From the NCBI GenBank assembly GCA_020634755.1, contig JACKBC010000014.1, forward strand, positions 79,059 through 143,058: a DNA stretch of 64,000 nucleotides. Direction: 5' to 3'. This stretch comes from Caldilineaceae bacterium (GTDB taxonomy: Bacteria; Chloroflexota; Anaerolineae; Caldilineales; Caldilineaceae). Made by a program: the position numbers and the translations under genes. This document shows positions 15,626 to 24,801 of the stretch, piece by piece. The notes beneath the pieces were generated by a model. That model did no database searches. It was not told the DNA's origin and worked only from the letters and a program-made list of their open reading frames with translations. The number at the start of each line of letters is the position of its first letter. Position 1 is the stretch's first letter.

Positions 15626-17140
15626 TCAATTCGGTGAATTGGCAATGGTTAAAAATTGGGTGGCGGCGGTCAGGATCTTTTCTTCGGTGGCGCTGGCATG
15701 GGTAAATTCCCCGGTCACGCGCCCCTGACACATTACGACAATGCGGTCGCTCATGGCCAGAATTTCGGGCAATTCAGAGGAAATCATCAAAATTGCAATA
15801 CCTTGCTGCGCCAGTTCGGCCAATAATCTGTGTATTTCACTTTTAGCGCCCACATCGATGCCGCGGGTTGGCTCATCCACAATCAGCAATTGGGGCGTGC
15901 TGCTTAACCATTTGGCCAGCACCACCTTTTGCTGATTGCCCCCACTCAGATTGCGCACCGTTTGCGAGACCGAGGGCGTCACAATATCCAGCGCTTTCAC
16001 ATAGTGCTCAGCGATCGCGCGCTCTTTTTGCGGCCGAATCATGGCCAGCCAATTAGAGAGACGCGGCAAAATGGCCATGCTGCTATTTTCCTGCACGCTC
16101 ATCCCCAATATCAGGCCGTGCAGTTTACGATCTTCCGGCACCCAACCAATGCCGTGCGCCACGGCGTCTGCTGGCGACTGGATTTTCACGGGTTTGCCAT
16201 CAATGCGCACTTCACCCGTGCGCAGACGGTCCACACCGCAGATCAGGCGCACAAGCTCGGTGCGACCAGCGCCCACCAGCCCGGAAATGCCCACGATTTC
16301 GCCTTTGCGTACAGTCAAATCAACCTGTTCGACGCCATTATATCCGCTCAAATTCCGCACTTCTAATACAGGCTCGCCTACAGCGGCATCGGCTTTGGCG
16401 GCCACCGTTACGTTGCGCCCCACCATCATGCGAATGATCTGCTCTTCGCTCGCTTCGGCAATGGGTAAGGAACCCACGCGCTGGCCATCGCGCATGACAA
16501 TCACGCGGTCCACAATTTGGCGCACTTCATCCAACCGGTGGCTGATAAAGACAACGCCCACCCCGCGCTCTTTTAAGCGGCGCATCAGGGCAAAAAGCGC
16601 ATCCACTTCGCGCGCCGAAAGCGCTGATGTGGGTTCGTCCATCAAAATTAGATTGGCGCTGTGCGAAACGGCTTTGGCAATTTCCACCATCTGTTGCGCG
16701 GCCACCGTCAGATGGCTAATGCGTTTGTTCCCTGGAATGTCGGTGCCCAAGTCGTGCAGCAATTCTTCGGCGGCCCGGTTCATGCGCGCAAAATCAACGC
16801 GCCCCAAGGCAAGGCGCGGTTCGCGATTGAGAAAGATATTTTCGGCCACGGTGAGGTTGGGGGCAAGCGCCAATTCCTGATGGATGGTGCTGATGCCTAA
16901 ATTCTGAGCATCGTGAGGGCTGCGCGGATGAATCTCTTGCCCATTGAGCCAAATCGTCCCTTGATCTTGGGCGTGAATACCGGACAAGATTTTGATGAGC
17001 GTCGATTTCCCGGCGCCATTTTCACCAAGGAAGCCCAATATCTCACCTGGATATATTTCAAAATCGACGTTGCTCAAGGCCTGCACGCCCGGAAAGTGTT
17101 TGGTAATCCCGGTCATGCGCAGTAAAGGTTCTTTGTTCAT
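15626..17140 (-). CDS. CUT2-type sugar ABC transporter ATPase (duplicated)
   Basis: The 504-residue protein starts at MNKEPLLRMTGITKHFPGV. Domain one has GENGAGKSTLIK, the signature-like LTVAAQQMVEIAK and LILMDEPTSALS. Domain two has GLVGAGRTELVR, LSGGNQQKVVLAKW and LLIVDEPTRGID. It is a paralogue of the ATPase at 13072-14586. Two ATPases, two permeases and two binding proteins in a row point to two importers placed head to tail. Confidence 0.92.
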   Translation of the reverse strand: MNKEPLLRMTGITKHFPGVQALSNVDFEIYPGEILGFLGENGAGKSTLIKILSGIHAQDQGTIWLNGQEIHPRSPHDAQNLGISTIHQELALAPNLTVAENIFLNREPRLALGRVDFARMNRAAEELLHDLGTDIPGNKRISHLTVAAQQMVEIAKAVSHSANLILMDEPTSALSAREVDALFALMRRLKERGVGVVFISHRLDEVRQIVDRVIVMRDGQRVGSLPIAEASEEQIIRMMVGRNVTVAAKADAAVGEPVLEVRNLSGYNGVEQVDLTVRKGEIVGISGLVGAGRTELVRLICGVDRLRTGEVRIDGKPVKIQSPADAVAHGIGWVPEDRKLHGLILGMSVQENSSMAILPRLSNWLAMIRPQKERAIAEHYVKALDIVTPSVSQTVRNLSGGNQQKVVLAKWLSSTPQLLIVDEPTRGIDVGAKSEIHRLLAELAQQGIAILMISSELPEILAMSDRIVVMCQGRVTGEFTHASATEEKILTAATQFLTIANSPN

Positions 17141-17234
17141 ATGGCGGCAAGGTGACGGGGTGGTAGGATAACAAAGTGATAAGGTTGCAGAGTGGCAGGT
17201 TTGCGCGCCACTCTGCAACTCTTTTGCAACTTAC
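17141..17234. repeat. Interspersed repeat family E, copy 1
   Basis: GTTGCAGAGTGGC (17184-17196) and GCCACTCTGCAAC (17207-17219) form a perfect 13-bp stem, flanked by more GTTGCA-type sequence. Related copies are near 33589, 47709 and 50226. Confidence 0.65.
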
Positions 17235-17315
17235 AATCTATCCGTAAATTCTCTGTGCCACAGTCCGCCGCTCGACAAAGCCACGGGCGTCACAACCGAA
17301 TTTACGGACAGGTTC

Positions 17316-18503
17316 TTATTGGGAAACAATGCCAATTGACGACAGATACTCTTTATACTGATCGAGGGTCTCGGCTCGAATGACGTCTACGCCGGTATTT
17401 AGGCGGATCTTACCTTCATCCCCGAGGTCGTCCAAGTACGGATCCAGCACATTCATGGTTTCTTCTTCGCCAATGATCGACATGGCGTACATCACATAAC
17501 CGCTCAGATAGCCGTAGAAGAAGACGCGCTGGCCAATCATTGCCTGAATGACGCCTTCCTCAGTGCAAGCCTGGGTCTCAGGTTCGGCATCAAAGGCCAC
17601 CACTTTCAGCACACCAATTTTGTCGGCCTGCTTCACAGCCTGACACGCTGCTGGTCCATCGTAGGAATAGAAAGTGATGAACCCGGCCAGTTCATCGCCA
17701 TATTTTTGAATGGCGGTTTGAGCGTTGCTCAGGGCCACTTCAGGCTTGACGTCATCCAGCAGCACTTCCACCATCTCCAAATCGGTGCCGGCTAACACGT
17801 CATTGACGCCGGCAATGCGGTCCTGCGCATTCTGCGCGGTGGCAAAACCAACTAGACCGACTACCTTGCCGCTACCGATAATATCAAGCGCGGCCTCACC
17901 GGCAGCACGCCCGGCGTCATAGTCGGACATTCCGATGTACATGGCGCGCTCGCTGCCGGTAGCGTCCGAGTCCATATTCAATACGTGGATGCCTTGGTCG
18001 ACGGCTCGCTTGATAATCGACGCGGGCGCTTGGCGATCAATCGAAGAGAAAGTGATACCGGTATAGCCATCGTTGACCAATGTTTCCAACATGGAAAGTT
18101 GCTGGCTGAGCAGATCCGAACCGGTTGGCGACTGAAAGGCAATCGGCACGCTCAATTCGTCTGATGCTGCCTCCACGCCGGCTTGGGCCGCAGTCCAGAA
18201 GGGCGAGGTATTATTCGTCATATACGCATATTTGGCGCCGTCGGGCGGACTTTGCCCGTCGGTCGCGGCCTTTAGCGCGTCAATAGCCTCAAATAGACTG
18301 TTGGGGCGATATGGATTATTCTCATCGGCCGGCGCCGGTTCAGCTGCTTCGGCCGCAGCTTCCGCAGCGGGGGCTTCGGTGGCTTCTGGCTCGGCAGCAG
18401 GCGCTTCAGGCGCCGCTGGTGCAGCCGCACAGCTAGCTAGCAACACAATCAGCAGCAAAATGCTGCACAGTTTGCCGGTCAGTATTGAGTTTTTATATAG
18501 CAT
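17316..18503 (-). CDS. Sugar ABC transporter substrate-binding lipoprotein
   Basis: The 395-residue protein has a lipoprotein signal (LLLIVLLASC), then an Ala/Pro/Glu-rich linker to about residue 60, then a periplasmic-binding fold of the ribose/galactose type (AKYAYMTNNTSPFW, VDQGIHVLNMDSDATGS, GSGKVVGLVGFATAQNAQDR). The linker is low-complexity and should tether the domain to the membrane. It is the binding protein for the importer encoded at 14593-17140. Confidence 0.9.
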   Translation of the reverse strand: MLYKNSILTGKLCSILLLIVLLASCAAAPAAPEAPAAEPEATEAPAAEAAAEAAEPAPADENNPYRPNSLFEAIDALKAATDGQSPPDGAKYAYMTNNTSPFWTAAQAGVEAASDELSVPIAFQSPTGSDLLSQQLSMLETLVNDGYTGITFSSIDRQAPASIIKRAVDQGIHVLNMDSDATGSERAMYIGMSDYDAGRAAGEAALDIIGSGKVVGLVGFATAQNAQDRIAGVNDVLAGTDLEMVEVLLDDVKPEVALSNAQTAIQKYGDELAGFITFYSYDGPAACQAVKQADKIGVLKVVAFDAEPETQACTEEGVIQAMIGQRVFFYGYLSGYVMYAMSIIGEEETMNVLDPYLDDLGDEGKIRLNTGVDVIRAETLDQYKEYLSSIGIVSQ

Positions 18504-18680
18504 AACGTCTCCTTTTTATGCAATAAAAGATCTGACTTGAGTGAGTACTCACAATACTATATAATACCGGCTGCGGTTATCAACGAAATGGACCAACCGG
18601 GACCAATCGGAACAGGTGCATATTGTTGTCAGCACAGACCGGTAGCATATACGTTACGGGGTAAATCTACGGCTGACCGC

Positions 18681-18728
18681 AAAGGTGTGGTGTGGGGTAG
18701 CTCTATACCCCACACTACACCTTTTTTG
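18681..18728. terminator. Strong hairpin terminator
   Basis: A 19-bp stem (AAAGGTGTGGTGTGGGGTA, 18681-18699, with its complement at 18706-18724) has a 6-base loop and ends in a T-run on the plus strand. It lies between the two binding-protein genes and may separate the two importers' transcripts. Confidence 0.7.
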
Positions 18729-18744
18729 TTCAATGCCCGATGAC

Positions 18745-19797
18745 CTACATCAAGAACTGCGCCTGCATAAACTTCTGACCGGCCGCGTTCTTGGGGGTGA
18801 CCAGCGGCCCATCGGTCAGGATGTAGCCGGGGATATCGGTCGTGCCGGTGGCGGCCAGCGCACCAATGACCAGCGCGCCCCAGTGGATGCGGCAGGAGGG
18901 GTTGCGCACCGAGGTAAGCAGGCGACCATCCAGCACTGCGTCCAGCGCCGGCGGCATGGCGTCCACGCCACCGAGAATAATGTCATTTTCGCGCCCGGCG
19001 TTGCGGATCACGTTGTAGGCGGCCAGAGCCATGTCATCATTGTGGAAGAAGCCAGCCTGAATATCGTCAAACTGCACCAGATAATCCTCCCACAGCGTGG
19101 CCACTTTGTTAACGTCCCAGTCTGCCGGGTCTTCGGCCAATACCTCAATATTGGGATACTTTTCCAGCGCTTCATAGAAGCCCGCCGCGCGACCCTGTGC
19201 ACCGGTGTGGCCGAGCGCGCCCTGCGTCATGATCACTTTACCCGCACCGCCCAGCGTCTGGAAGATGGCCTCTGATACAACCGAACCCATGTAGATGTTG
19301 TCAGGCTCCAGGAAGGTGGTGATGCCGATATCGTCCTTGCTGATGGTGGTATCCATCTGAATGACGGGAATGCCTTTATCGATCATCTGCTTGACCGGAT
19401 CGACCAGCGTGTCGATGCCGAAAGCCTGGATGGCCACAAAGTCCCAGTCGCGAGCGGCCATGTCGTCGATGGCCTTGCGCTGGGTGTCGATGCTCAAACC
19501 GCCGTCAAACCAGGTCACCTCGACGCCCATCCATTGACCCCAGTGTTCGGCGGTCTCTTTGCCCTGTGCACACCATGTCGCACCCAGTCCGGCGTTGGAA
19601 AAGGCAGCTTTGAGCGGCTTGCCAAAGGGATAGGGATTGCCAGCAGTACCTTCAGTGGCTTGCTGGACGGGTACCTGGCAGCCAGCCAACAGACCACCAG
19701 CCATCAAGCCCATCATGCCCTGCAAAAGGCCGCGGCGCCCCACATGATGATTGACAACGGTTGACAACTGCACGCCTTTTTCTTGATTTGAATTCAT
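18745..19797 (-). CDS. Sugar ABC transporter substrate-binding lipoprotein, Tat-like signal
   Basis: The 350-residue protein starts at MNSNQEKGVQLST with AAGGAAA upstream. Its signal has a twin-arginine-like HHVGRRGLLQG followed by a lipobox LLAGC, which differs from the other binding protein. The fold is of the periplasmic ribose-binding type (GLGATWCAQGKETAEHWGQ, DKGIPVIQMDTTISKDD, GVDAMPPALDAV). It is the first gene of the transport cluster and probably feeds the ATPase/permease pair at 11888-14586. Confidence 0.88.
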   Translation of the reverse strand: MNSNQEKGVQLSTVVNHHVGRRGLLQGMMGLMAGGLLAGCQVPVQQATEGTAGNPYPFGKPLKAAFSNAGLGATWCAQGKETAEHWGQWMGVEVTWFDGGLSIDTQRKAIDDMAARDWDFVAIQAFGIDTLVDPVKQMIDKGIPVIQMDTTISKDDIGITTFLEPDNIYMGSVVSEAIFQTLGGAGKVIMTQGALGHTGAQGRAAGFYEALEKYPNIEVLAEDPADWDVNKVATLWEDYLVQFDDIQAGFFHNDDMALAAYNVIRNAGRENDIILGGVDAMPPALDAVLDGRLLTSVRNPSCRIHWGALVIGALAATGTTDIPGYILTDGPLVTPKNAAGQKFMQAQFLM

Positions 19798-20025
19798 AGT
19801 TGGGTTTCCTTTGTAGTGAATCTTGATGTTGTGAATTTTAAAGTTGTGAACGTTGATAATGAATCGGCACGGCTTCAAGGGAGGAGGGTCAAACCTACAA
19901 TTTTGTCCTGCTGCCTTGCAACGCCGAGACCTAATACACAATTAAAGCAGAACAGATTTGGGGTTACTCAACAGATTTTAACTCTTTACAATCTGGTAGC
20001 CTGTCGAACCATATATCTAACTGAT
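19798..20025. other. Gene-free upstream region of the transport cluster
   Basis: No gene is seen. The segment is AT-richer than its surroundings, with TTGTGAATTTTAAAGTTGTG near 19829 as a short direct repeat. The promoter of the transport cluster should lie here, but no convincing -35/-10 pair was found. Confidence 0.3.
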
Positions 20026-20101
20026 GTTACGCAAGCCTAGAGGAAAGTCAGCTCGCCGACGTTCCTGTTTCTCTCTAGCAGACTGGCTGTCGCTGCGTAA
20101 C
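20026..20101. repeat. Interspersed repeat family A, copy 2
   Basis: GTTACGCA and TGCGTAAC are the inverted ends; the left end continues AAGCCT like other copies. Confidence 0.7.
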
Positions 20102-20114
20102 GTGAGTATCTAAA

Positions 20115-21107
20115 TCAACCGGGATACCAGATAATGCGCGGATCGTCTGGCGCGCGCTGATAATCCCAGGCGCTGTCGATCATCTTGGGCAAATCGTACT
20201 GCGGCCGCCAGTCGAGCATAAATTTAGCCTTCGCGTTGTCGAGCCAGGTTGAGTAGTGCGGCGTTGCAATTTCAACGCTGGGGAGACCGCGCATTCTGTG
20301 CAGATAGGCCGCCAATTCGCCGTAGTCAATGGGCTCGTCCATGCAGATATTGAAAAGCTGCTGGCGCGCCGAGGGATGGTCAATGGCAGCCAGAATGGCG
20401 CTGACCAGATCCTCCACATGTACAAAGTTACGCTTCATCGGTTTACCATCGGCCCCCAGCATGAGCGGTATCATCTGCGCCCGTTGATACACATCAGCCT
20501 GAGTCGGGCCGACCAAATCACGCCAGCGCGGGCCGCCAAACACATCGTCGCCAAAAGAGAGCGTGTACTTGAGATCATCTTTTTCCATAATCCAGGGCGC
20601 GCGCAGACAACAGCCGCTGAGATCATACTGGATGTAGTATTGCTCAAGCATCACTTCTTCCAGTACTTTGGAAAGCGCATAGCAGCCAGGGTATGCACTA
20701 TGCGCTTGCGTTTCGGTCACAGGGATGGGCTGCGGGTATACGAAATGGCCCATGCCGGCGTCGCCACCCACCAGGATAAATTGGCAAAAGGTGGGGCTGG
20801 TGCGACACTCTTCCAGCAGCCAGAACATGCCTTTGATGGCCACATCCATAATCGTGTCGGGTGTCTCTTTGCTGGTGGCCAAGTGCAGCACATGCGTCAC
20901 GTCGCGCATAATGTCAGCGACCACGGCGCGCTCTTCAATGGCGCCGAGCACCACTTCAACGCGGTCGCTGGCCTCCAGCAGCCGGTTATGGCAGAGGGCG
21001 CGTACTTGAAAATGGTCATAGAGCGGAGCCTCCAATAGTCGATTGAGGAATGCTCGGCCCACTTTGCCGGTGGCGCCGGTCACAAGAATACGCTGTTCTG
21101 TTGACAT
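20115..21107 (-). CDS. NAD(P)-dependent epimerase/dehydratase (extended SDR)
   Basis: The 330-residue protein starts MSTEQRILVTGATGKVGRAF with a TGxxGxxG nucleotide-binding motif. The catalytic Tyr and Lys are in YALSKVLEE near residue 143. The layout is that of extended short-chain dehydrogenases acting on nucleotide sugars or uronates. The nearby sugar importers and uronate isomerase make a sugar substrate plausible; the substrate is not determined. Confidence 0.85.
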   Translation of the reverse strand: MSTEQRILVTGATGKVGRAFLNRLLEAPLYDHFQVRALCHNRLLEASDRVEVVLGAIEERAVVADIMRDVTHVLHLATSKETPDTIMDVAIKGMFWLLEECRTSPTFCQFILVGGDAGMGHFVYPQPIPVTETQAHSAYPGCYALSKVLEEVMLEQYYIQYDLSGCCLRAPWIMEKDDLKYTLSFGDDVFGGPRWRDLVGPTQADVYQRAQMIPLMLGADGKPMKRNFVHVEDLVSAILAAIDHPSARQQLFNICMDEPIDYGELAAYLHRMRGLPSVEIATPHYSTWLDNAKAKFMLDWRPQYDLPKMIDSAWDYQRAPDDPRIIWYPG

Positions 21108-21135
21108 AGGTCAGTATCTGTACTAATACACACAG

Positions 21136-21215
21136 GACTTACGCAAGCCTGCAGGAAGAATTGCTTCGCAAAAGATAGGCTCTTCTCCTGGTAATCCACG
21201 GGCGCTGCGTAAGTC
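21136..21215. repeat. Interspersed repeat family A, copy 3
   Basis: Perfect 10-bp inverted ends GACTTACGCA and TGCGTAAGTC bound 80 bp; the left end continues AGCCTG and the right end is preceded by GGCGC. Confidence 0.8.
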
Positions 21216-21230
21216 GTGACACAAATTCTA

Positions 21231-21290
21231 CCGCGAAGATTGTGTTAACTCTGTGCTACGCACAACCGCCAACATACCAGATACACTGAG
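21231..21290. repeat. Repeat family H, single copy
   Basis: The phrases GATTGTGTTAACTCTGTGCT and ACGCACAACCGCCAACATACC occur here once and, on the other strand, twice in tandem at 51601-51686. Confidence 0.7.
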
Positions 21291-21440
21291 TTTGCCACAG
21301 TGTATCCATCATTCCAGTACGCGCGGATGCGCAAAAAAGAACGGAAAATTCTTGCGCATCCTGTATGATGAAGATGCAACACCGCACTTTGCGCCTCTGC
21401 GCTCCTTGCGGCAGTTAAGCAGTTGCATTGTTCAATAAAG

Positions 21441-22451
21441 TTATACCGCTCGGCAAGATTCGCGAATAATGAGCGACGTGCCGAGTAAATATTCACGCGG
21501 CGTGGGCTTCACGTCCGGAACAGAAATACGCTTCAGAAGCAGATCGACGGCCCAATGCGCCATCTCTTCCACGGCAATATCGACCGTAGTAATCGGCGGA
21601 TTCCAGATTTGCAGCCACTCGGTGTCATTAAACGCCGCCACCGATAGGTCAACGGGGATGTGGATGTTGCGCGCGGTCAGCGTCTTCAAAACGCCCATGA
21701 GAATGCGGTTGCTGCCAGCCAAAATGGCCGTGGGCGCCACATCTTCATCCAGCAGGTCATGCATGGCTGCTTCCCCATGTTGGCGGCTAAAACTGCCAAT
21801 GCGAATCAGGCGCCGATCTGCCGGTAGCCCGGCCTCGGTAAGCGCCAGTTGATAGCCGTGAAGGCGATTTTGGCCCGTGGTCAGCTCATCTTCCCCCATA
21901 ATCAGCGCAATGCGCCGATGCCCCAGCCCCAACAGATAACGCGTAATTTGGCGCGCGCCCTGGATATTATCGGCCAGCACAGCATCGAGCAAACCGGCTT
22001 CGCGCCGGCGATTCAGTTCAATAATGGGCAGATGTTCAGCCAGTTGGTGCACCAACTCTGAATTATCACCATTTAGCGGATGTGTATAAATAATGCCCGC
22101 CACGCGCTTTTCGTGCAGAAGCTGCAAATATTTCAGGTCCAGATCGGCGCGTTCGTTGTGGATGCACAGCATGAGCCCATAGTTGTGGGCGTGCAGCTTT
22201 TCAGTCATATACTGAATGACGGAATTGTCATACAGGCTCATCACCTCGGGCACCAGCAGTCCGATCAGGTTGGACGATTTGCCGTGTAGCCCCCGCGCCA
22301 TCCAGTTGGGCTGATAGCCCAGCTCTGCCGCCGCCTGCTCCACACGCGCCAGCGTCTCCTGGCTGACGTAACCACTTTTGTTCAGCGCCCGCGAAACGGT
22401 GGCCTGCGACAGACCGGCACGCTTGGCCACATCTTTGATGGTGGCTACCAT
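21441..22451 (-). CDS. LacI-family transcriptional regulator
   Basis: The 336-residue protein has an intact helix-turn-helix (IKDVAKRAGLSQATVSRALN) and hinge (ARGLHGKSSNLIGLL), then a sugar-binding sensor domain to the end (DLSVAAFNDTEWLQIWNPP, VEEMAHWAVDLLLKRI). It is full length. Two palindromes of LacI operator type lie 25 and 110 bases upstream, which suggests autoregulation and control of a divergent unit that is now decayed. Confidence 0.92.
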   Translation of the reverse strand: MVATIKDVAKRAGLSQATVSRALNKSGYVSQETLARVEQAAAELGYQPNWMARGLHGKSSNLIGLLVPEVMSLYDNSVIQYMTEKLHAHNYGLMLCIHNERADLDLKYLQLLHEKRVAGIIYTHPLNGDNSELVHQLAEHLPIIELNRRREAGLLDAVLADNIQGARQITRYLLGLGHRRIALIMGEDELTTGQNRLHGYQLALTEAGLPADRRLIRIGSFSRQHGEAAMHDLLDEDVAPTAILAGSNRILMGVLKTLTARNIHIPVDLSVAAFNDTEWLQIWNPPITTVDIAVEEMAHWAVDLLLKRISVPDVKPTPREYLLGTSLIIRESCRAV

Positions 22452-22477
22452 AGCAAGTTAATACCCTAACCAAAATT

Positions 22478-22494
22478 ATGGAAACATTTTCATA
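22478..22494. promoter_or_regulatory. LacI-type operator candidate
   Basis: ATGGAAACATTTTCAT is an imperfect palindrome with the form usual for LacI-family sites, just upstream of the regulator start. Confidence 0.5.
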
Positions 22495-22561
22495 GAGTCC
22501 ATGCTTAGTTTAGCCAGGTAAGTTTTACAAACATGCAGGAATCTAGAAGATAGATATGAAA

Positions 22562-22581
22562 TTGTGGAAAGCTTTTCACAA
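22562..22581. promoter_or_regulatory. LacI-type operator candidate
   Basis: TTGTGGAAAGCTTTTCACAA is a 20-bp near-perfect palindrome with central GC, similar to the site at 22478. Confidence 0.6.
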
Positions 22582-22787
22582 GGGATGAAGGGATTCTAAT
22601 ACAGCAATTTATTTTTGTCAATTGAGGTGGGGAAAGGAAACAGTTGGATTATAGAGGCGGGAAAATTTTAGTTGACAAATTGGGCAGCACTCGAAGTCGT
22701 CATCTACGATGCGAAGACTTGGAGAAAGGGTATCAGCCTTGAAGCGCTTGGCCTTCGGCGTGCCGTCTATTAGCTGGTAGAGCTTCC

Positions 22788-22985
22788 TTCAATCCAATTG
22801 ACGACAAGTTCCGGAATGTGGTCAACCTTCAAATCTCCATCCCGGAAGGACCAAACCTGCCCAACGATCAGGAGTTTGTCAATGAGCTGGAACTGCTCGG
22901 TCAACAGGTGGCGTATGAAGAGATCACGGTGGACCAGAGCGCCGCAGAGTTGATCGCATTGATCGAGCGTCTGTCCACCAAATAG
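22788..22985 (+). pseudogene. 3' remnant of an ABC solute-binding-like gene
   Basis: An open segment without a start codon encodes FNPIDDKFRNVVN, then ISIPEGPNLPNDQEF and ends QVAYEEITVDQSAAELIALI. The end looks like the C-terminal helices of an extracellular solute-binding protein (VAYGEIT-PEQA type). It lies downstream of two LacI-type operators and diverges from a LacI gene, the usual place for a sugar-binding protein gene. The family call is an inference from short sequence. Confidence 0.35.
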
Positions 22986-23014
22986 GTTGCCAGCAGGTAA
23001 CTTTCTACGCACCG

Positions 23015-23120
23015 TCATTAAGTTAGCGGAAAGTGCGCCGCACGGTGTCGGGCATTTTGGGGCTTTAGCATTCGAGTGGCACACCGTGCGTCGCACTTGA
23101 AGCGCGCTTACCTTAATGAT
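23015..23120. repeat. Palindromic repeat family G, copy 2
   Basis: AAGTGCGCCGCACGGTGTCG and ACACCGTGCGTCGCACTT are inverted arms; outer ends TCATTAAG and CTTAATGA also match. It is the closest relative of copy 1 at 165. Confidence 0.75.
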
Positions 23121-23149
23121 ACAATGAACATCTATTCCTGGAGTTCGTT

Positions 23150-23562
23150 TTGGTGGAGGTCGAAAATTTCTATATGCTTAAAGAGATCACACTATCTATA
23201 CCGGAAGACATTTATCGCCAAGTAGAACAAGTTGCTACCGAAACCCAGCGCGATGTAGCGGATCTATTTCTCGATACGATCGCCAGCCACTTTCCAACGC
23301 ATCCGGCACATCCTGACCGAGCAGCTATGCACAAAGAGATCGCAGCATACAAGCAAATGCATGCAGACCTAGTCCAAAATATCTCGGAGAGTATGTTGCA
23401 ATTCATCAGGGAGAATTGGTAGATCACGATACCGACCTAGTTGATCTGCATAAACGGATCACGTCGAACTATCCAGGGAAAGTCATCTTGAGTCGCAGAG
23501 TCCAGAAAGAGGCTGACCCAGTTTTGCATATGCGTTCTCCACGGCTGGAACGTATGCCATGA
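23150..23562 (+). pseudogene. Small DUF5678-like gene broken by a one-base frameshift
   Basis: The first frame (23150-23422, TTG start; ATG at 23174 also possible) encodes MLKEITLSIPEDIYRQVEQV and an antitoxin-like helical segment. From 23380 the +1 frame continues as YLGEYVAIHQGELVDHDTDL, then YPGKVILSRRV and HMRSPRLERMP to a stop at 23560-23562. Together they form one sensible protein of about 136 residues, whose second half resembles the DUF5678 pattern (EYVAL..GEVVDHD). The break falls in the AAAA run at 23376-23379, so one lost A explains it. It may be a real mutation or a sequencing error. Confidence 0.65.
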
Positions 23563-23609
23563 ATGTGGTTACTTTTAATTATGACTCAACCTATTTTCCG
23601 GCCACTCCT

Positions 23610-24692
23610 TTAAATCACCTCTAGATAATCTCGATGCGGTAGCGCTGGAAACGGCGCCGCCGGCAGCGTTTGATACCAAAAGGCCACCGACGCAATGTCA
23701 TCCTGTAGCGGCAGATAGCGACGATCTTTGCGCCAGCCCAGCGCCTGAATGGTGACGCGCAAATCTTGCTGGAAGCGAATGGGGTCGGTAATGTGCCAGC
23801 GGTACATGCCAAAGCGCGTTTGCGAGCGGTAGACGCCGTCTGGCCGCAGCACCTGGTGCAGACCGGCATAGGGCGTGGTAAACTCCTGGTACTGTTTCGT
23901 CTCTTTATTCTCAAAATTATACGAACCGCAGAAGTAATCCTCGGTGCCGGTGCCGCAAATCGTGGGGAATTCGCCGTCGCCATCCATAAAGAACTTGATC
24001 TCCCCCTCGCCCCACCAGCCGCTGTTGTTGACGCCCCACGCCATGTAGGTGCCCACATAATGACCCTGCCCCGTGACGCCATCTAAAATTGTATAAACAT
24101 CTTGGTAGGGTAGCGGGTTGGTGCGCCGGAACTGGGCGTGAAAATAGGCGCAATCCGCGGGCACGTCGGTCAGCGTATAGTTGATTTGATAATAGAGCCG
24201 CATGGACTCGTCGCCAATGTTGGTAAAGGTGACGCGGCAGCGCTTGCGGAAAGGCATTTCCCAATAGCAGTTAAACGCGCTGCCGGGGTTGACGCAAACG
24301 GCCAGTGAGGATAGCTGGGCAAAGCCGCCCCAGCCGCTGCAGAAAAAATCGCCCACCGGACATTCCACCGACGGTTCCTCCTGGTCGTCCCAATAGATGC
24401 GCATAATGCTAAAGCGCCACGGTCCGGTCGCCGTCATCCAAATCTGCTGGATGGCGCCCGACCCTTCAATATTGGCCAGTTCAAACGTTTCACCGGGCTC
24501 AATGGGAATCGAAGGTGAAATTTTCCAGCCCCGACCCAATCCCTCGGCGTGGCGAAGGCCGGTGCCTTCGGTGGCCATACCGCCGCAGCCTTTGTCGCCC
24601 GTAAAGTTCTCGGGACTGATCGAGCGGCTCTGCGCATTGGAAAGCCGCGCCAAATTGCCCAGGTTCATGCCCAGGCCATTAAATGATTGCAT
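23610..24692 (-). CDS. DUF2961 / glycoside hydrolase family 172-type protein
   Basis: The 360-residue protein shows the DUF2961 landmarks GSGAIQQIWMT near residue 78, WGEGEIKFFMDGDGEFPTI and the hallmark GTGTEDYF near residue 246. Members of this jelly-roll family, GH172, act on fructofuranosides and D-arabinofuranosides. There is no signal peptide, so the protein is probably cytoplasmic and works on imported sugars. The surrounding sugar isomerases fit that role. Confidence 0.85.
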   Translation of the reverse strand: MQSFNGLGMNLGNLARLSNAQSRSISPENFTGDKGCGGMATEGTGLRHAEGLGRGWKISPSIPIEPGETFELANIEGSGAIQQIWMTATGPWRFSIMRIYWDDQEEPSVECPVGDFFCSGWGGFAQLSSLAVCVNPGSAFNCYWEMPFRKRCRVTFTNIGDESMRLYYQINYTLTDVPADCAYFHAQFRRTNPLPYQDVYTILDGVTGQGHYVGTYMAWGVNNSGWWGEGEIKFFMDGDGEFPTICGTGTEDYFCGSYNFENKETKQYQEFTTPYAGLHQVLRPDGVYRSQTRFGMYRWHITDPIRFQQDLRVTIQALGWRKDRRYLPLQDDIASVAFWYQTLPAAPFPALPHRDYLEVI

Positions 24693-24714
24693 GGTTTGCT
24701 CCTTTGGTGCTTAA

Positions 24715-24795
24715 TTCGTGGTGCGTGGTGCGTCAAGCCGTTAAGGTTCTTGTTTTGCTACCTGAAACGATACCGGTGCACGCAACACGCATTAT
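24715..24795. repeat. Interspersed repeat family D, copy 1
   Basis: GTGGTGCGTGGTGCGT at the left and ACCGGTGCACGCAACACGCA at the right form imperfect inverted ends. Confidence 0.6.
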
Positions 24796-24801
24796 ATAAA
24801 T

